Assembly: GCA_036384915.1 (NCBI GenBank)
Contig: DASVLJ010000049.1
Span: 62,001 to 126,000 of the forward strand
Length of the DNA stretch: 64,000 nt
Source: PKWO01 sp036384915
GTDB taxonomy: Bacteria; Pseudomonadota; Gammaproteobacteria; Burkholderiales; Burkholderiaceae_D
Reading direction: 5' to 3'
The notes under the pieces are model-generated. The model was not told where the DNA came from, searched no databases, and saw nothing but the letters and a program-made list of their open reading frames with translations. Shown here in pieces: positions 26,698 through 35,765 of the stretch (positions are counted from its first letter, which is position 1; every line of letters begins with the position of its first letter). A program made the position numbers and the translations under genes.

Positions 26698-27153
26698 TAT
26701 TGTGCCTAAACGCATGCTCCTGGATGCGTGCGCAAAAACGCGGTGCAAAAATGCAGTGGACTGATTGATAGAAGCAAAAGCTGGAGACTGGATCGACTGC
26801 GCCTCGGCATCATCTTGCCTTCGCGGCAGCGACACGGAATACGCGAGGTATTCCCCCCCGCGGGTGTGCGCGTCGACCGCGCACCGGCGGCTCATAGTCC
26901 GAGCAGCTGACTGGCCAACGAGCATGCCTGGCCGAAGCGGCGCGGCTTGAGGCGGACACGCCGCCTCGCCCGGCACGCAAGGTGCCGGACCCCGTAACAA
27001 GCCCGATCAAACGACCGAAGCGCCCTCGGCCGCGGCATTGCCGCGCGCCCTCGCCGCCAAGGCACGGAGTACGCGAGGTGCTCCAACCGGCCCATCCGCC
27101 CATGCGGTCTATGGATGGCGCCGCCACCACACTATAAAAACTGGAGATGCTTC
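26698..27153. other. 456-bp region between gntR and the TonB receptor
   Basis: No gene is supported here. The right half (26818-27084) carries a cluster of short perfect hairpins, annotated separately. Further on are a 6-bp inverted repeat (CCATCC / GGATGG) and a TATAAA at 27133-27138, close to the receptor start. A promoter for the pectin operon should lie in this region, but no convincing -35/-10 pair was found. Confidence 0.5.
26836..27084. repeat. Cluster of 7-bp-stem, 5-nt-loop hairpins (REP-like)
   Basis: There are four inverted repeats of identical geometry. A: GGAATAC-GCGAG-GTATTCC (26836-26854). B: GAGGCGG-ACACG-CCGCCTC (26949-26967). C: CCGGCAC-GCAAG-GTGCCGG (26970-26988). D: GGAGTAC-GCGAG-GTGCTCC (27066-27084). 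A, C and D share a stem closing in AC/GT and a GCRAG loop. A and D lie in a longer imperfect direct repeat of about 37 bp, 230 bp apart, and their stem differences keep pairing (A-T to G-C, T-A to T-G). They may be REP-like elements or leader RNA hairpins. Confidence 0.65.
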
Positions 27154-29922
27154 ATGAAGAACCGCAACACCATGCTGCTGTCGTCCGTCACCCTCGCGGT
27201 GCTGGCTGCCCTGAATCAAGCCCAGGCGCAGGAAACACCAGCCGCCGTGCAGGCAAACGGCTCGGATGCCGCTACACAAGCGCCGGTCGCCCGCGTCGAA
27301 GTGACAGGCTCCTCGATCAAGCGCACCGATGCCGAAACCGCCTTGCCTGTCACGGTGCTCAAGGCTTCCGACTTCGCCAAGCTGGGCTACACGTCGGTCG
27401 CCGACGTCATGCAATCGCTCTCGGTCGGTTCCACGCAGAACGCACTGTCGGCCGGCGGCGGCACGGTATTCAATATGCGCGGCCTCGGCTTGCCGCGCAC
27501 GCTGGTGCTGTTGGACGGCCAGCGCCTGGCCAACGAGCCGACAGCCGACACCTACGCCAACGTTGAAATCATTCCCTTGTCGGCCATCGACCGCGTCGAA
27601 ATCCTGCGTGACGGCGCGTCTTCGCTGTATGGCTCGGATGCGATCGCCGGGGTAGTCAACTTCATCACCAGGAAGACCTACGAAGGCACAGCCGCCACGG
27701 TGCAGGGCGTCTCGCCGCAGCAAAGCGGCGGCGCGCACGAGGGACGTTTCTCCATCATCGGCGGCAAGGGCAATCTGGAAACCGACGGCTGGAGCCTGTA
27801 CGGCACGCTCGATGCGCACAAGCAAACCGCCCTGCCCTACTCGGCGCGCCCGGATTGGGTCAACACTGCCGAATTGAATTCGCTCGGCATCGGCCCGGGC
27901 AACAAGGCTGCCGGTTCGGGTGGCTATGCCTGGCCGGCCAACATCATTTCGCCCAGCGCGGCGGCGGGCAATCCCTACGGCAGCACCTGCCTGCCGCCGT
28001 ACTCGACACCGGCTGCCAAAAACACCTGCCAGAACAATAATACGCAGCTCTACGGTGTGCTGTTCCCCGAATCTCAGCAGGTGACCTTCTTCGGCAACGG
28101 TCAACTGAAGCTTGGCAACGACAACACGTTGTCGATGGAAATCTCCTACGGCAACGAATCGCGCATCGAGCCCAGGGGTGCGGCCAGCACCAGCGTCGGC
28201 TTCACGCCGCCGCCCGGCGGCGGCTCGGCTCCGGCCATGATCATCACATCGTCTTCGCCCTACTACCCCGGCGGCAGCGCCGGCGTGCCGAAAGTCAAGG
28301 GTGTGACGGGTCAGCCGCTGACCCTGGAATGGCAGGACGATGCGCAAGGCGGCGCAAGCTACAAGGATACGCAAGCCAATTCGCGCGTCCTGGTGTCCGA
28401 TGCCGGCCAGTTCCACGGCTGGGATTTCAAGGCCAATCTGGTCGCCGCGCACGACGAGCGCACGGACAAGACCTTGAGCGGCTACCTCAACGGCCCGGCG
28501 CTAGACGCCGGCGTGTTGAATGGCACCATCAACCCGTTCGGGGCACAGAACGCCGCCGGCGCGGCTTACCTGGCCAGCATCGCCGAAAACGGCCAGAATC
28601 TGCGCGATACGACCTCGGGGTTCGATTCGATCGATTTCTCGGCTTCGCACGACTTGATGCAACTCTCCGGCGGCGCGCTGGCGGTGAACCTCGGCACCTC
28701 GTTCCATCACGACACGATGCACGATAACTCGCCCGAGAACAACATCAATATCCCCTACAACGGCCGCCAGCCTTACGACGTGCATGCTTCGCGTAACATT
28801 GCTTCCGTGTTCGGCGAAGTCGACATGCCGATGACCAAGCAGGTCGACCTCGATTTCGCCATTCGCGCCGACGACTATAGCGACATCGGCTCTTCGGTCA
28901 ATCCCAAGCTCTCGCTACGCTACCAGCCGACCGACATGCTGGTGCTGCGCACCTCATACAACACGGGCTTCCGCGCACCGAGCCTGATCGACATGTACGG
29001 CTACCGCCTGGCCGGCGCCACCACCACCACCTCGGCCAAGTGGGACGACCCGCTGCTCTGCCCCGGCACCGGAGCGCCGGGCACGGGCACGATCACGGCC
29101 GCCGCGCTGGCCGCCGGCATCACCTCGGGCCAGGTGTGCAACATCAAGCAGCCGGTGCAAACCGGAAGCAACCCCAACCTGGAGCCGGAAAAGTCGAAGA
29201 ACTTCACCATGGGCTTCGTGCTCGAACCGGTCAAGTCCTTCTCGCTGACGATGGACTACTGGCACATCGAATTGCGCGACACGCTGGGCAGCCTGTCGGA
29301 GGCGGCGATCTTCCAGAACCCGGTACTGTACGGAGCCAATTTCGTGCGCAACCCCAACGGCTTGCTGGCCTACATCAATGAAGACACGCAAAACCTCGGC
29401 GGCACGAACACCAGCGGCGAAGACGTCGATTTGCTCTACAAGTCGCCGCAGACGGCGGCAGGCAAGTTCCTATTCGAGCTGCGCGGCACCTATACCAACA
29501 GGTATGAACAGCAAACCATGCCGAGCGCGCCCTGGACCAGCAACGTCGGCCGGTTCGGCGGCGTGACGCTGGGCACTTACAGCAACAACCCGCTCCTGAC
29601 CTTCCGCTGGAAGCACAATGCCATGCTGTCCTGGATGTATGGCAATTGGAACACGGTACTGTCGGAGAACTTCCAGTCGGGCTACCACGACCAGAATTCG
29701 GCCGTGACGTCGCAGTACTACCGCGACATTTCCTCCTACTCGGTGACCAGCATCACGACGACGTATACTGGCATCAAGAACCTCGTATTGTCGGCAGGCA
29801 TCAGCAATGTATTCAACGCACCGCCGCCCGAAACCAACTCCCAATCCACGGGCATCCTGCTCGATTATGCGAGCGCGGTGGGCCGTGCCTACATCGTGTC
29901 GGCCACCTACAAGTTCTTCTGA
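27154..29922 (+). CDS. TonB-dependent outer-membrane receptor
   Basis: About 922 residues. A signal peptide ends near AQAQ, followed by a plug domain (VEVTGSSIKRTDAETALPVTVL, then VDRVEILRDGASSLYGSDAIAGVVNF) and a 22-strand barrel that closes with an aromatic C-terminus (YIVSATYKFF). The ATG at 27154 has GGAG eight bases upstream. It is the first gene of the pectin operon, so it probably imports oligogalacturonides or rhamnogalacturonan fragments, in energy contact with TonB. No SusD-like partner is present. The substrate is inferred from the downstream enzymes. Confidence 0.93.
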   Translation: MKNRNTMLLSSVTLAVLAALNQAQAQETPAAVQANGSDAATQAPVARVEVTGSSIKRTDAETALPVTVLKASDFAKLGYTSVADVMQSLSVGSTQNALSAGGGTVFNMRGLGLPRTLVLLDGQRLANEPTADTYANVEIIPLSAIDRVEILRDGASSLYGSDAIAGVVNFITRKTYEGTAATVQGVSPQQSGGAHEGRFSIIGGKGNLETDGWSLYGTLDAHKQTALPYSARPDWVNTAELNSLGIGPGNKAAGSGGYAWPANIISPSAAAGNPYGSTCLPPYSTPAAKNTCQNNNTQLYGVLFPESQQVTFFGNGQLKLGNDNTLSMEISYGNESRIEPRGAASTSVGFTPPPGGGSAPAMIITSSSPYYPGGSAGVPKVKGVTGQPLTLEWQDDAQGGASYKDTQANSRVLVSDAGQFHGWDFKANLVAAHDERTDKTLSGYLNGPALDAGVLNGTINPFGAQNAAGAAYLASIAENGQNLRDTTSGFDSIDFSASHDLMQLSGGALAVNLGTSFHHDTMHDNSPENNINIPYNGRQPYDVHASRNIASVFGEVDMPMTKQVDLDFAIRADDYSDIGSSVNPKLSLRYQPTDMLVLRTSYNTGFRAPSLIDMYGYRLAGATTTTSAKWDDPLLCPGTGAPGTGTITAAALAAGITSGQVCNIKQPVQTGSNPNLEPEKSKNFTMGFVLEPVKSFSLTMDYWHIELRDTLGSLSEAAIFQNPVLYGANFVRNPNGLLAYINEDTQNLGGTNTSGEDVDLLYKSPQTAAGKFLFELRGTYTNRYEQQTMPSAPWTSNVGRFGGVTLGTYSNNPLLTFRWKHNAMLSWMYGNWNTVLSENFQSGYHDQNSAVTSQYYRDISSYSVTSITTTYTGIKNLVLSAGISNVFNAPPPETNSQSTGILLDYASAVGRAYIVSATYKFF

Positions 29923-29941
29923 TCCAGCGGGAGCCGAAACA

Positions 29942-31798
29942 ATGAGTCACACCTTTTCGCGCCGACGGCGGCAGTTCATGCACACCGTGTCCGCAGCCGG
30001 CCTTTCGCTGGCCGGCGGGATGAGCTTTGTCGCATTCTCAACGCAGGCGGCGCAAGCAGCTTCTGCTGCGGCATCGGACGACCCGTGGCAGCGCGCGCAG
30101 GATATTGCGGTGCGCCTGTCGCACATGCCTGCATTCCGCGATGAGGATTTTCTCATCACGGCCTATGGCGCCAAGACTTGCAAGCTGGAAAAACGTACCG
30201 GCTGGCTCAGCCTGCATGACAAGGCCGAACTCGACACCCCGGTTGCCGGCGCGCATGATTGCTACCCGGCGATCGCCGCCGCGATTGCCGCCTGCCACAA
30301 GGCCGGCGGCGGCCGCGTGCTGATCCCGGCCGGCAACTGGCTGTGCGCGGGACCGATCGTGCTGCTGTCCAACGTGCACGTGCACCTGCAGGCCGGTGCG
30401 CAAGTCTGGTTCAGCAACAACCCGGCCGACTATGCCAAGTATGGCGACTACGATTGCGGCAAGAACGGCAAACTCGTACGTGCGCGCTGGCAGGGCAACG
30501 ACTGCCTGAACTTCTGTTCCATGGTCTATGCCCACAGCCAGGAAAACATTGCGCTGACGGGCGAGGATTGGACCAGTATCCTGAACGGCCAGGGCGGCAC
30601 GCCGTTTGTTTCCGGCGGCGACGAGTGCTGGTGGGCCTGGAAGGGCAAGCTCGGCGGCGGCGCCAAGACCGGCCGCTCCGAGGTTGCCCCCAACCCGGCC
30701 AACCCTGCCACGCTGGCCGACGTCGCACCGAACCTGCATACCGACCAGATCAAGCTGATCGAAGGCGACAGCCAGCGCTGGCGTACCGACTTCGGCTACC
30801 TGCCCGCCTTGTCCGAAGCCGGCGTGCCGCCGGAAAAACGCATCTTCGGCCTGGGCCACTACCTGCGGCCCAACATGATCCAGTTCATCGCCTGCAACAA
30901 TGTCTGGATGGAAGGCTACCAGGTTACCAACACACCGTTCTGGCAGCACAATCCTGTGGCCTGCCGCAACATGACGGTGCGCCGCGTACACGCCAACAGC
31001 CTGGGGCCGAACAACGACGGCTTCGACCCCGAATCGTGCACCGACGTCCTGATCGACACCTGCACCTTCAACACCGGCGACGATTGCATCGCAATCAAGG
31101 CCGGCAAGGATCTCGACATCCAGCATGGGCCGACGAAAAATGTGGTGATCCAGCATTGCACCATGCACAGCGGCCACGGCGCCGTTACGCTGGGCAGCGA
31201 AATGGCCGGCGGCATCGAAGACGTGTTCGCGCAAGACCTGGTGTTCCAGAACGCCAACTGGGCCACGAATCCCCTGAATATGGCGATCCGCCTGAAAAGC
31301 AACATGAACCGCGGCGGCTACCTGAAGAATTTTTACGCGCGCAACATCAGCGTGCCGAACGGCGTGCGCACCGAGCCGGGTTTTTACAAACCCCTGCCCG
31401 GCATGCCGATTGCGGCCGATAGCGTGGCTTCCACGGCCGGCGCCGTCGTCATCATCGATTGCGACTATGCGCCGGCGGAAGACAATGTGCGCGTCAGGCC
31501 GCCTGCCGTGTCGAACGTGCATATCTCGAACGTCACGGTAGGCAATGTGGCGAAATCGGGCGGGCAGTATTCGAGCTATCAAGCCGTGGTCGTGCTCGGC
31601 CCGGTGGCGGCAGAATACAACGGCGCCAAGCCGGCTCCGGCTGTGGTGCCGGTGCACAACGTCACGATTGCCGATTGCGACTTCGGCACGCCGGCAGCAT
31701 CGGGCAGCCCATTCTTCGTCTTCAATGCCAGGGACATCAAGCTGGAAAACGTCAAGATAGGCGGCAAGGTGTTCAACACCACGCTGGCTTCAACATGA
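29942..31798 (+). CDS. GH28 polygalacturonase-family hydrolase, Tat-exported
   Basis: About 618 residues. The N-terminus SRRRRQFMHTVSAAGLSLAGG is a twin-arginine signal. The right-handed beta-helix carries the GH28 motifs NNDGFD (357-362), GDDC (379-382), GHG (411-413) and RLK (450-452). The first motif is NND rather than NTD and the second is GDDC; the catalytic Asp residues are kept. A large N-terminal insert points to an exo-acting enzyme rather than a plain endopolygalacturonase. It starts 19 bp after the receptor stop, with GGGAG upstream. Its stop overlaps the esterase start. Confidence 0.9.
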   Translation: MSHTFSRRRRQFMHTVSAAGLSLAGGMSFVAFSTQAAQAASAAASDDPWQRAQDIAVRLSHMPAFRDEDFLITAYGAKTCKLEKRTGWLSLHDKAELDTPVAGAHDCYPAIAAAIAACHKAGGGRVLIPAGNWLCAGPIVLLSNVHVHLQAGAQVWFSNNPADYAKYGDYDCGKNGKLVRARWQGNDCLNFCSMVYAHSQENIALTGEDWTSILNGQGGTPFVSGGDECWWAWKGKLGGGAKTGRSEVAPNPANPATLADVAPNLHTDQIKLIEGDSQRWRTDFGYLPALSEAGVPPEKRIFGLGHYLRPNMIQFIACNNVWMEGYQVTNTPFWQHNPVACRNMTVRRVHANSLGPNNDGFDPESCTDVLIDTCTFNTGDDCIAIKAGKDLDIQHGPTKNVVIQHCTMHSGHGAVTLGSEMAGGIEDVFAQDLVFQNANWATNPLNMAIRLKSNMNRGGYLKNFYARNISVPNGVRTEPGFYKPLPGMPIAADSVASTAGAVVIIDCDYAPAEDNVRVRPPAVSNVHISNVTVGNVAKSGGQYSSYQAVVVLGPVAAEYNGAKPAPAVVPVHNVTIADCDFGTPAASGSPFFVFNARDIKLENVKIGGKVFNTTLAST

Positions 31799-32580
31799 AG
31801 CAGCGCGTCATGCGCGGCGCCGTCGCCGCCGCGCTTTTCCTCGGCGGCGTACCGGCGTTCGCGCTGACGCCATCGGACATCCCGTCCGAAGCGCCGCGCG
31901 TGATCCTGGTGGGCGACTCGACCATGGCCAGCGAAACCGGCTATGGCGACGCCTTGTGCCGCCTGATGAAACCGGGCGTGCTGTGCCTGAACCGTGCCAA
32001 GGGCGGTCGCAGCACATCGAGTTACCGTGCCGAAGGTTCGTGGGCGGCGATACTGCAATTGCTGCGTGAGCAAACACTAATCCGCACGACCTATGTGCTG
32101 ATCCAATTTGGCCACAACGACCAGCCCGGCAAGCCGGGGCGTTCGACCGACCTGGCTACCGAATACCCAGCCAATCTGGAACGCTACGTGCGCGAGGTGC
32201 AAGCCGAGCATGCGGTGCCGATACTGGTCACCCCCTTGACGCGGCGCGACTTCCGCGACGGCCGGTTGCAGAACACGCTGGCCCCGTGGGCCGAAGCCGC
32301 GCGCAAGGTGGCGCAGGAAGAGCATGCCGCCCTGCTGGACCTGAATGCCGACAGCAGCCGGGCGGTGCAGGCAATGGGTCCGGCCGAGGCGGATACCCTC
32401 GCCATGGCACCGCCCTTGCCCGAATCCAGCCAGGAACCTGCGCAAAAAGGCGAACACTACCGCGGTTTCGACCATACCCATCTCGGAGCGAAAGGCGCCG
32501 ATTACTTCTCGCGCATGGTCGAACGGGAATGGCGGCAAGCCATGAGCGCGGCTGCAATATTCGCGGATCCCGTGCCATGA
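31795..32580 (+). CDS. SGNH hydrolase, probable rhamnogalacturonan acetylesterase (CE12-like)
   Basis: A 261-residue protein with a Sec signal peptide. Its SGNH blocks are GDSTMA (nucleophile Ser42), a Gly/Asn block, GHND, and FDHTHLG with Asp226 and His229. The spacing fits CE12 esterases, which strip acetyl groups from rhamnogalacturonan. It sits between two GH28 genes, with 4-bp overlaps at both ends (31795-31798 and 32577-32580). Deacetylation would open the polymer to the GH28 enzymes. Confidence 0.88.
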   Translation: MKQRVMRGAVAAALFLGGVPAFALTPSDIPSEAPRVILVGDSTMASETGYGDALCRLMKPGVLCLNRAKGGRSTSSYRAEGSWAAILQLLREQTLIRTTYVLIQFGHNDQPGKPGRSTDLATEYPANLERYVREVQAEHAVPILVTPLTRRDFRDGRLQNTLAPWAEAARKVAQEEHAALLDLNADSSRAVQAMGPAEADTLAMAPPLPESSQEPAQKGEHYRGFDHTHLGAKGADYFSRMVEREWRQAMSAAAIFADPVP

Positions 32581-33881
32581 AGCGCCGGAGTTTGACGCTC
32601 GCCGCAGCCTGCCTGCCGGCATTTGCCGCAGCACAGGATGCGCGCCAGGTAGCGGAACCGGTCATGCCGGCAGTTTGCACCACACTGAAGGCCATGCTCG
32701 ATTCTCCCGAGGCAATCAATGCGGACGACACCACTCGTTTGCAACAGGCAATCGACCATTGTCCGGCTGGGCAGGCAGTGCGCCTTGCGGGCGACAATGC
32801 GCATGCCTTTCTGTCTCGCCCGCTGGTTTTGCGCGCCGGGGTCGGACTGGCCATCGATGCCGGGATCATCCTATACGCCTCGCCTGACCCGATGTCCTAC
32901 GATAAGGACAAGGGTAGCCGGCGCTGCGGCAGCAACGACGACAGCGGCAAGGCTTGCAAGCCCTTCATCACGGTGGATGGTGGCGATGGCGGCGGCATCT
33001 ATGGCTCCGGCATGATCGACGGCCAGGGCGGCCATAGCATGACCGGGCAATCCGAGAGCTGGTGGCAACTGTCGCGCCGCGCCCAACGCGAGCACAAGAA
33101 CCAGAACGTACCGAACCTGATCGTGGTCGATCGGGCGCACGACTTCACGCTGTATCAAGTCACACTACGCAACTCGCCCAAGTTCCACGTTGTGCTGAAC
33201 CAGGTTGACGGCTTCACGGCCTGGAGCGTGAAGATCGATACGCCGGCCGATGCGCGCAATACCGACGGCATCGACCCCGTCTCTTCACGCAACGTCACCA
33301 TCGCGCACAGCTTCATCCGCGCCGGGGACGACGATGTGGCGATCAAGTCGGGCAGCGCCGGCCCGAGCGAAAACGTCTCCATCGTGCACAACCATTTCTA
33401 CAGCGGCCACGGCATGTCGATAGGCAGCAATACCGACGGCGGCATCCATCATGTGCTGGTGGAAGACTTGAGCATGGATGGCACGGTCTCGGGCTTGCGC
33501 ATCAAAAGCGACATATCGCGCGGCGGCCTGGTCGACGATATCCGCTACCGCGACATCTGCCTGCGCGATGTGAAGGCACCCATCGATTTCGGCAGCAACT
33601 ACGCTCCCGACGCGCGCGGCGACAAGCTGCCGCAATACCGGGATATCGTGCTGCGAGACGTGCATAGCGTCACGCCGGGCCGCGTGATCCTGCACGGCCT
33701 CGACGATACGCATAGACTGAAAGCCGATTTCATCAACGTGGCGATTGCCGGCAAGGCCGAGCGCAGCACGGCCTATGCCGACGTGCGTATTCTCCCGTCG
33801 GACGCCTCGCCGATCTCGTGCGACGGCCGCTTCATCCCCTTTCCCGATCCGAATTCCGCAAATCCGCATTCCGCAAAATGA
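32577..33881 (+). CDS. GH28 polygalacturonase
   Basis: A 434-residue protein with a signal peptide (MKRRSLTLAAACLPAFAAAQ). All four GH28 catalytic motifs are intact: NTD (228-230), GDDD (250-253), GHG (277-279) and RIK (308-310). It hydrolyses alpha-1,4-galacturonan bonds in demethylated pectin. The length and intact motifs resemble PehA-type secreted endopolygalacturonases. Its start overlaps the esterase stop and its stop overlaps the pectinesterase start, each by 4 bp. Confidence 0.93.
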   Translation: MKRRSLTLAAACLPAFAAAQDARQVAEPVMPAVCTTLKAMLDSPEAINADDTTRLQQAIDHCPAGQAVRLAGDNAHAFLSRPLVLRAGVGLAIDAGIILYASPDPMSYDKDKGSRRCGSNDDSGKACKPFITVDGGDGGGIYGSGMIDGQGGHSMTGQSESWWQLSRRAQREHKNQNVPNLIVVDRAHDFTLYQVTLRNSPKFHVVLNQVDGFTAWSVKIDTPADARNTDGIDPVSSRNVTIAHSFIRAGDDDVAIKSGSAGPSENVSIVHNHFYSGHGMSIGSNTDGGIHHVLVEDLSMDGTVSGLRIKSDISRGGLVDDIRYRDICLRDVKAPIDFGSNYAPDARGDKLPQYRDIVLRDVHSVTPGRVILHGLDDTHRLKADFINVAIAGKAERSTAYADVRILPSDASPISCDGRFIPFPDPNSANPHSAK

Positions 33882-35323
33882 AGATTCCAACCGGCTTCAT
33901 ATCGCTGACGACTGTGGCAATAAGCTGCGCCGCCCATGCCGGCAACGTCAATCGTCCGCAACTGGACGCGAAGCAAGCCCAGGCATATTCCTACGAAGAA
34001 GTCTTGAAATACACAGGAGCGGCAGGCAAGGAAGTCATCGATCCCTGGAATCCGCTGTCCGACAAACTGCTTTCAGCCGATGCGATCAAGCCCGATTATG
34101 TGGTCGATCCGTCTGCAACCGAAGACGGTAAAACCCGTTTCCGCAACGTGCAGGCAGCGGTTGACCGCGCGGTGCAAGACGATGCCGCCTTGCGCAGACG
34201 CGGCAAACAACGCGTCGTGATACAGGTGGTGCCCGGCACTTATCATGAATTGCTCTACGCCCCCCCGGATACCTTGCCGCTGAGCTTGATCGGCAGCGAT
34301 GCCGGTACGACCAGGATCATTGCCGACCTCGACGCCGCCGTCTCCGGCGAGGAATATGCCAGACGCTTCGGCGCGCAATTCGCCGGCTCCGGCCCGGCCG
34401 TCAAGGCCATGCATGAAGCACTCAAGGCCAAGCCCATGGTGGAAACCGTGGGCAGCGCCATCGCCTGGATCAGGAACGACGGTTTCCAGGCCAAAAACAT
34501 CACGTTCGAGAACGCCTACAACAAGGCACAAGGCGACGCCAGGGCGGAATGCCCGCCCGGCGGCTGCGCGCAAGTCATGGTCAACGGTACGCCGCAAGTG
34601 GTACACCACCAAGCCGTGGCGGTCATGGTCGACGGCGCCGACCGCGTGCAGTTCGAGAACGTGCGCTTCATCGGCTTCCAGGACACACTGTTCCTGAAAT
34701 CGCGCGCCACCGGCATCACCACGCGCAGCTTCTTCGACCGCTCCTACGTCGAAGGCGATGTCGATTTCATCTTCGGCGATACCACGGCCTACTTCTACCG
34801 TTCGGAAATCAAATCGCTCGGCGACCGCTCCACCTCTTACGTGGTCGCGCCCGCGACCAATTACCATAGCAGATACGGTTTCGTGTTCGATTCCTGCCGT
34901 TTCACGCACGACGACAAGCCGAATTCGCAGGCCGGCAAGTTTTATCTGGGCCGGCAGTGGTTCCACAGCCAGCGCTGCACGCCATATGCGCCGCTGGACA
35001 TAGCCGGATACCAATGCAGTCTCGGCGAGCGCAACTATTACCAGGCACCGCAGGGCGGCATCACGCAAGAGGTCCTGGAAACCGTGGGCAAGACCGTGAT
35101 CCTGCATTCGCAGATCGGTGCCCACATCAACCGCGAACATCCTTGGTCGAACTGGAACGCGCCCGGCACGCTGGCTTACCGGCCCGTGCAATACGATTCG
35201 GACGGCTATTGGAACAACTTGCTGGCTGCGGGAATCGACCCCGTCTCGATGCTGCACTATGCCGCCAGGAAAATGCCGACGGAAAGTTTCCTGGCGGAGT
35301 TCGACAATACGACGGTGCCCTGA
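33878..35323 (+). CDS. Pectin methylesterase (CE8)
   Basis: A 481-residue protein with a signal peptide (MKIPTGFISLTTVAISCAAHA). It is a right-handed beta-helix with the CE8 catalytic residues Asp269 (GFQDTLF), Asp296 (GDVDFIFGD) and Arg359 (LGRQW). It removes methyl esters from homogalacturonan, making it a substrate for the GH28 enzymes upstream. It is the last gene of the overlapping operon. It carries a long N-terminal extension and an insert between beta-helix turns, as in PemB-like enterobacterial forms. Confidence 0.94.
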   Translation: MKIPTGFISLTTVAISCAAHAGNVNRPQLDAKQAQAYSYEEVLKYTGAAGKEVIDPWNPLSDKLLSADAIKPDYVVDPSATEDGKTRFRNVQAAVDRAVQDDAALRRRGKQRVVIQVVPGTYHELLYAPPDTLPLSLIGSDAGTTRIIADLDAAVSGEEYARRFGAQFAGSGPAVKAMHEALKAKPMVETVGSAIAWIRNDGFQAKNITFENAYNKAQGDARAECPPGGCAQVMVNGTPQVVHHQAVAVMVDGADRVQFENVRFIGFQDTLFLKSRATGITTRSFFDRSYVEGDVDFIFGDTTAYFYRSEIKSLGDRSTSYVVAPATNYHSRYGFVFDSCRFTHDDKPNSQAGKFYLGRQWFHSQRCTPYAPLDIAGYQCSLGERNYYQAPQGGITQEVLETVGKTVILHSQIGAHINREHPWSNWNAPGTLAYRPVQYDSDGYWNNLLAAGIDPVSMLHYAARKMPTESFLAEFDNTTVP

Positions 35324-35765
35324 CGAACGATCACCGCCGGTTGCAACCCGGCACGCAACATGCACGAACGAGTGGTACGGTAACACGGCACGCGCAGCAA
35401 AATTCGCTTCGCGCCGTCAATCCTCCGAAATTGCCCCAAAACACCGAACCGGTGCGCTCGATAGCGCAACGGGGAAATACCACTTACATTCCACTTTGCA
35501 AGACTGCCGGCTCTTGTGCGTCATTTTCCATCTGAAAATCGCTTGATCGGCGATGCCTGTGCTGCCTCATTTTTTCGCATCTCCCCATACCAATTAGCGC
35601 GGATTTTCGCTCGATAATAAATTATCCGCGCACCTCGCCGCATCGGCGAATTTCCGCCCTTGGTCTTTAAGTGGTATGCATCGACCACAGGCAAAAGCGG
35701 TATCCGGCGTACTTCAAAAAACGCTCTTGGCAATGTCATCGACAACAAATCACGAGGAGAGAAAA
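35324..35765. other. 442-bp region before the chitinase gene
   Basis: No gene is supported. An inverted repeat GCGCGGAT (35597-35604) / ATCCGCGC (35624-35631) with a 19-nt AT-rich spacer could be an operator or leader hairpin. No clear terminator was found for the pectin operon. A minus-strand frame at 35521-35790 overlaps the chitinase start and has no family signal. Confidence 0.5.
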
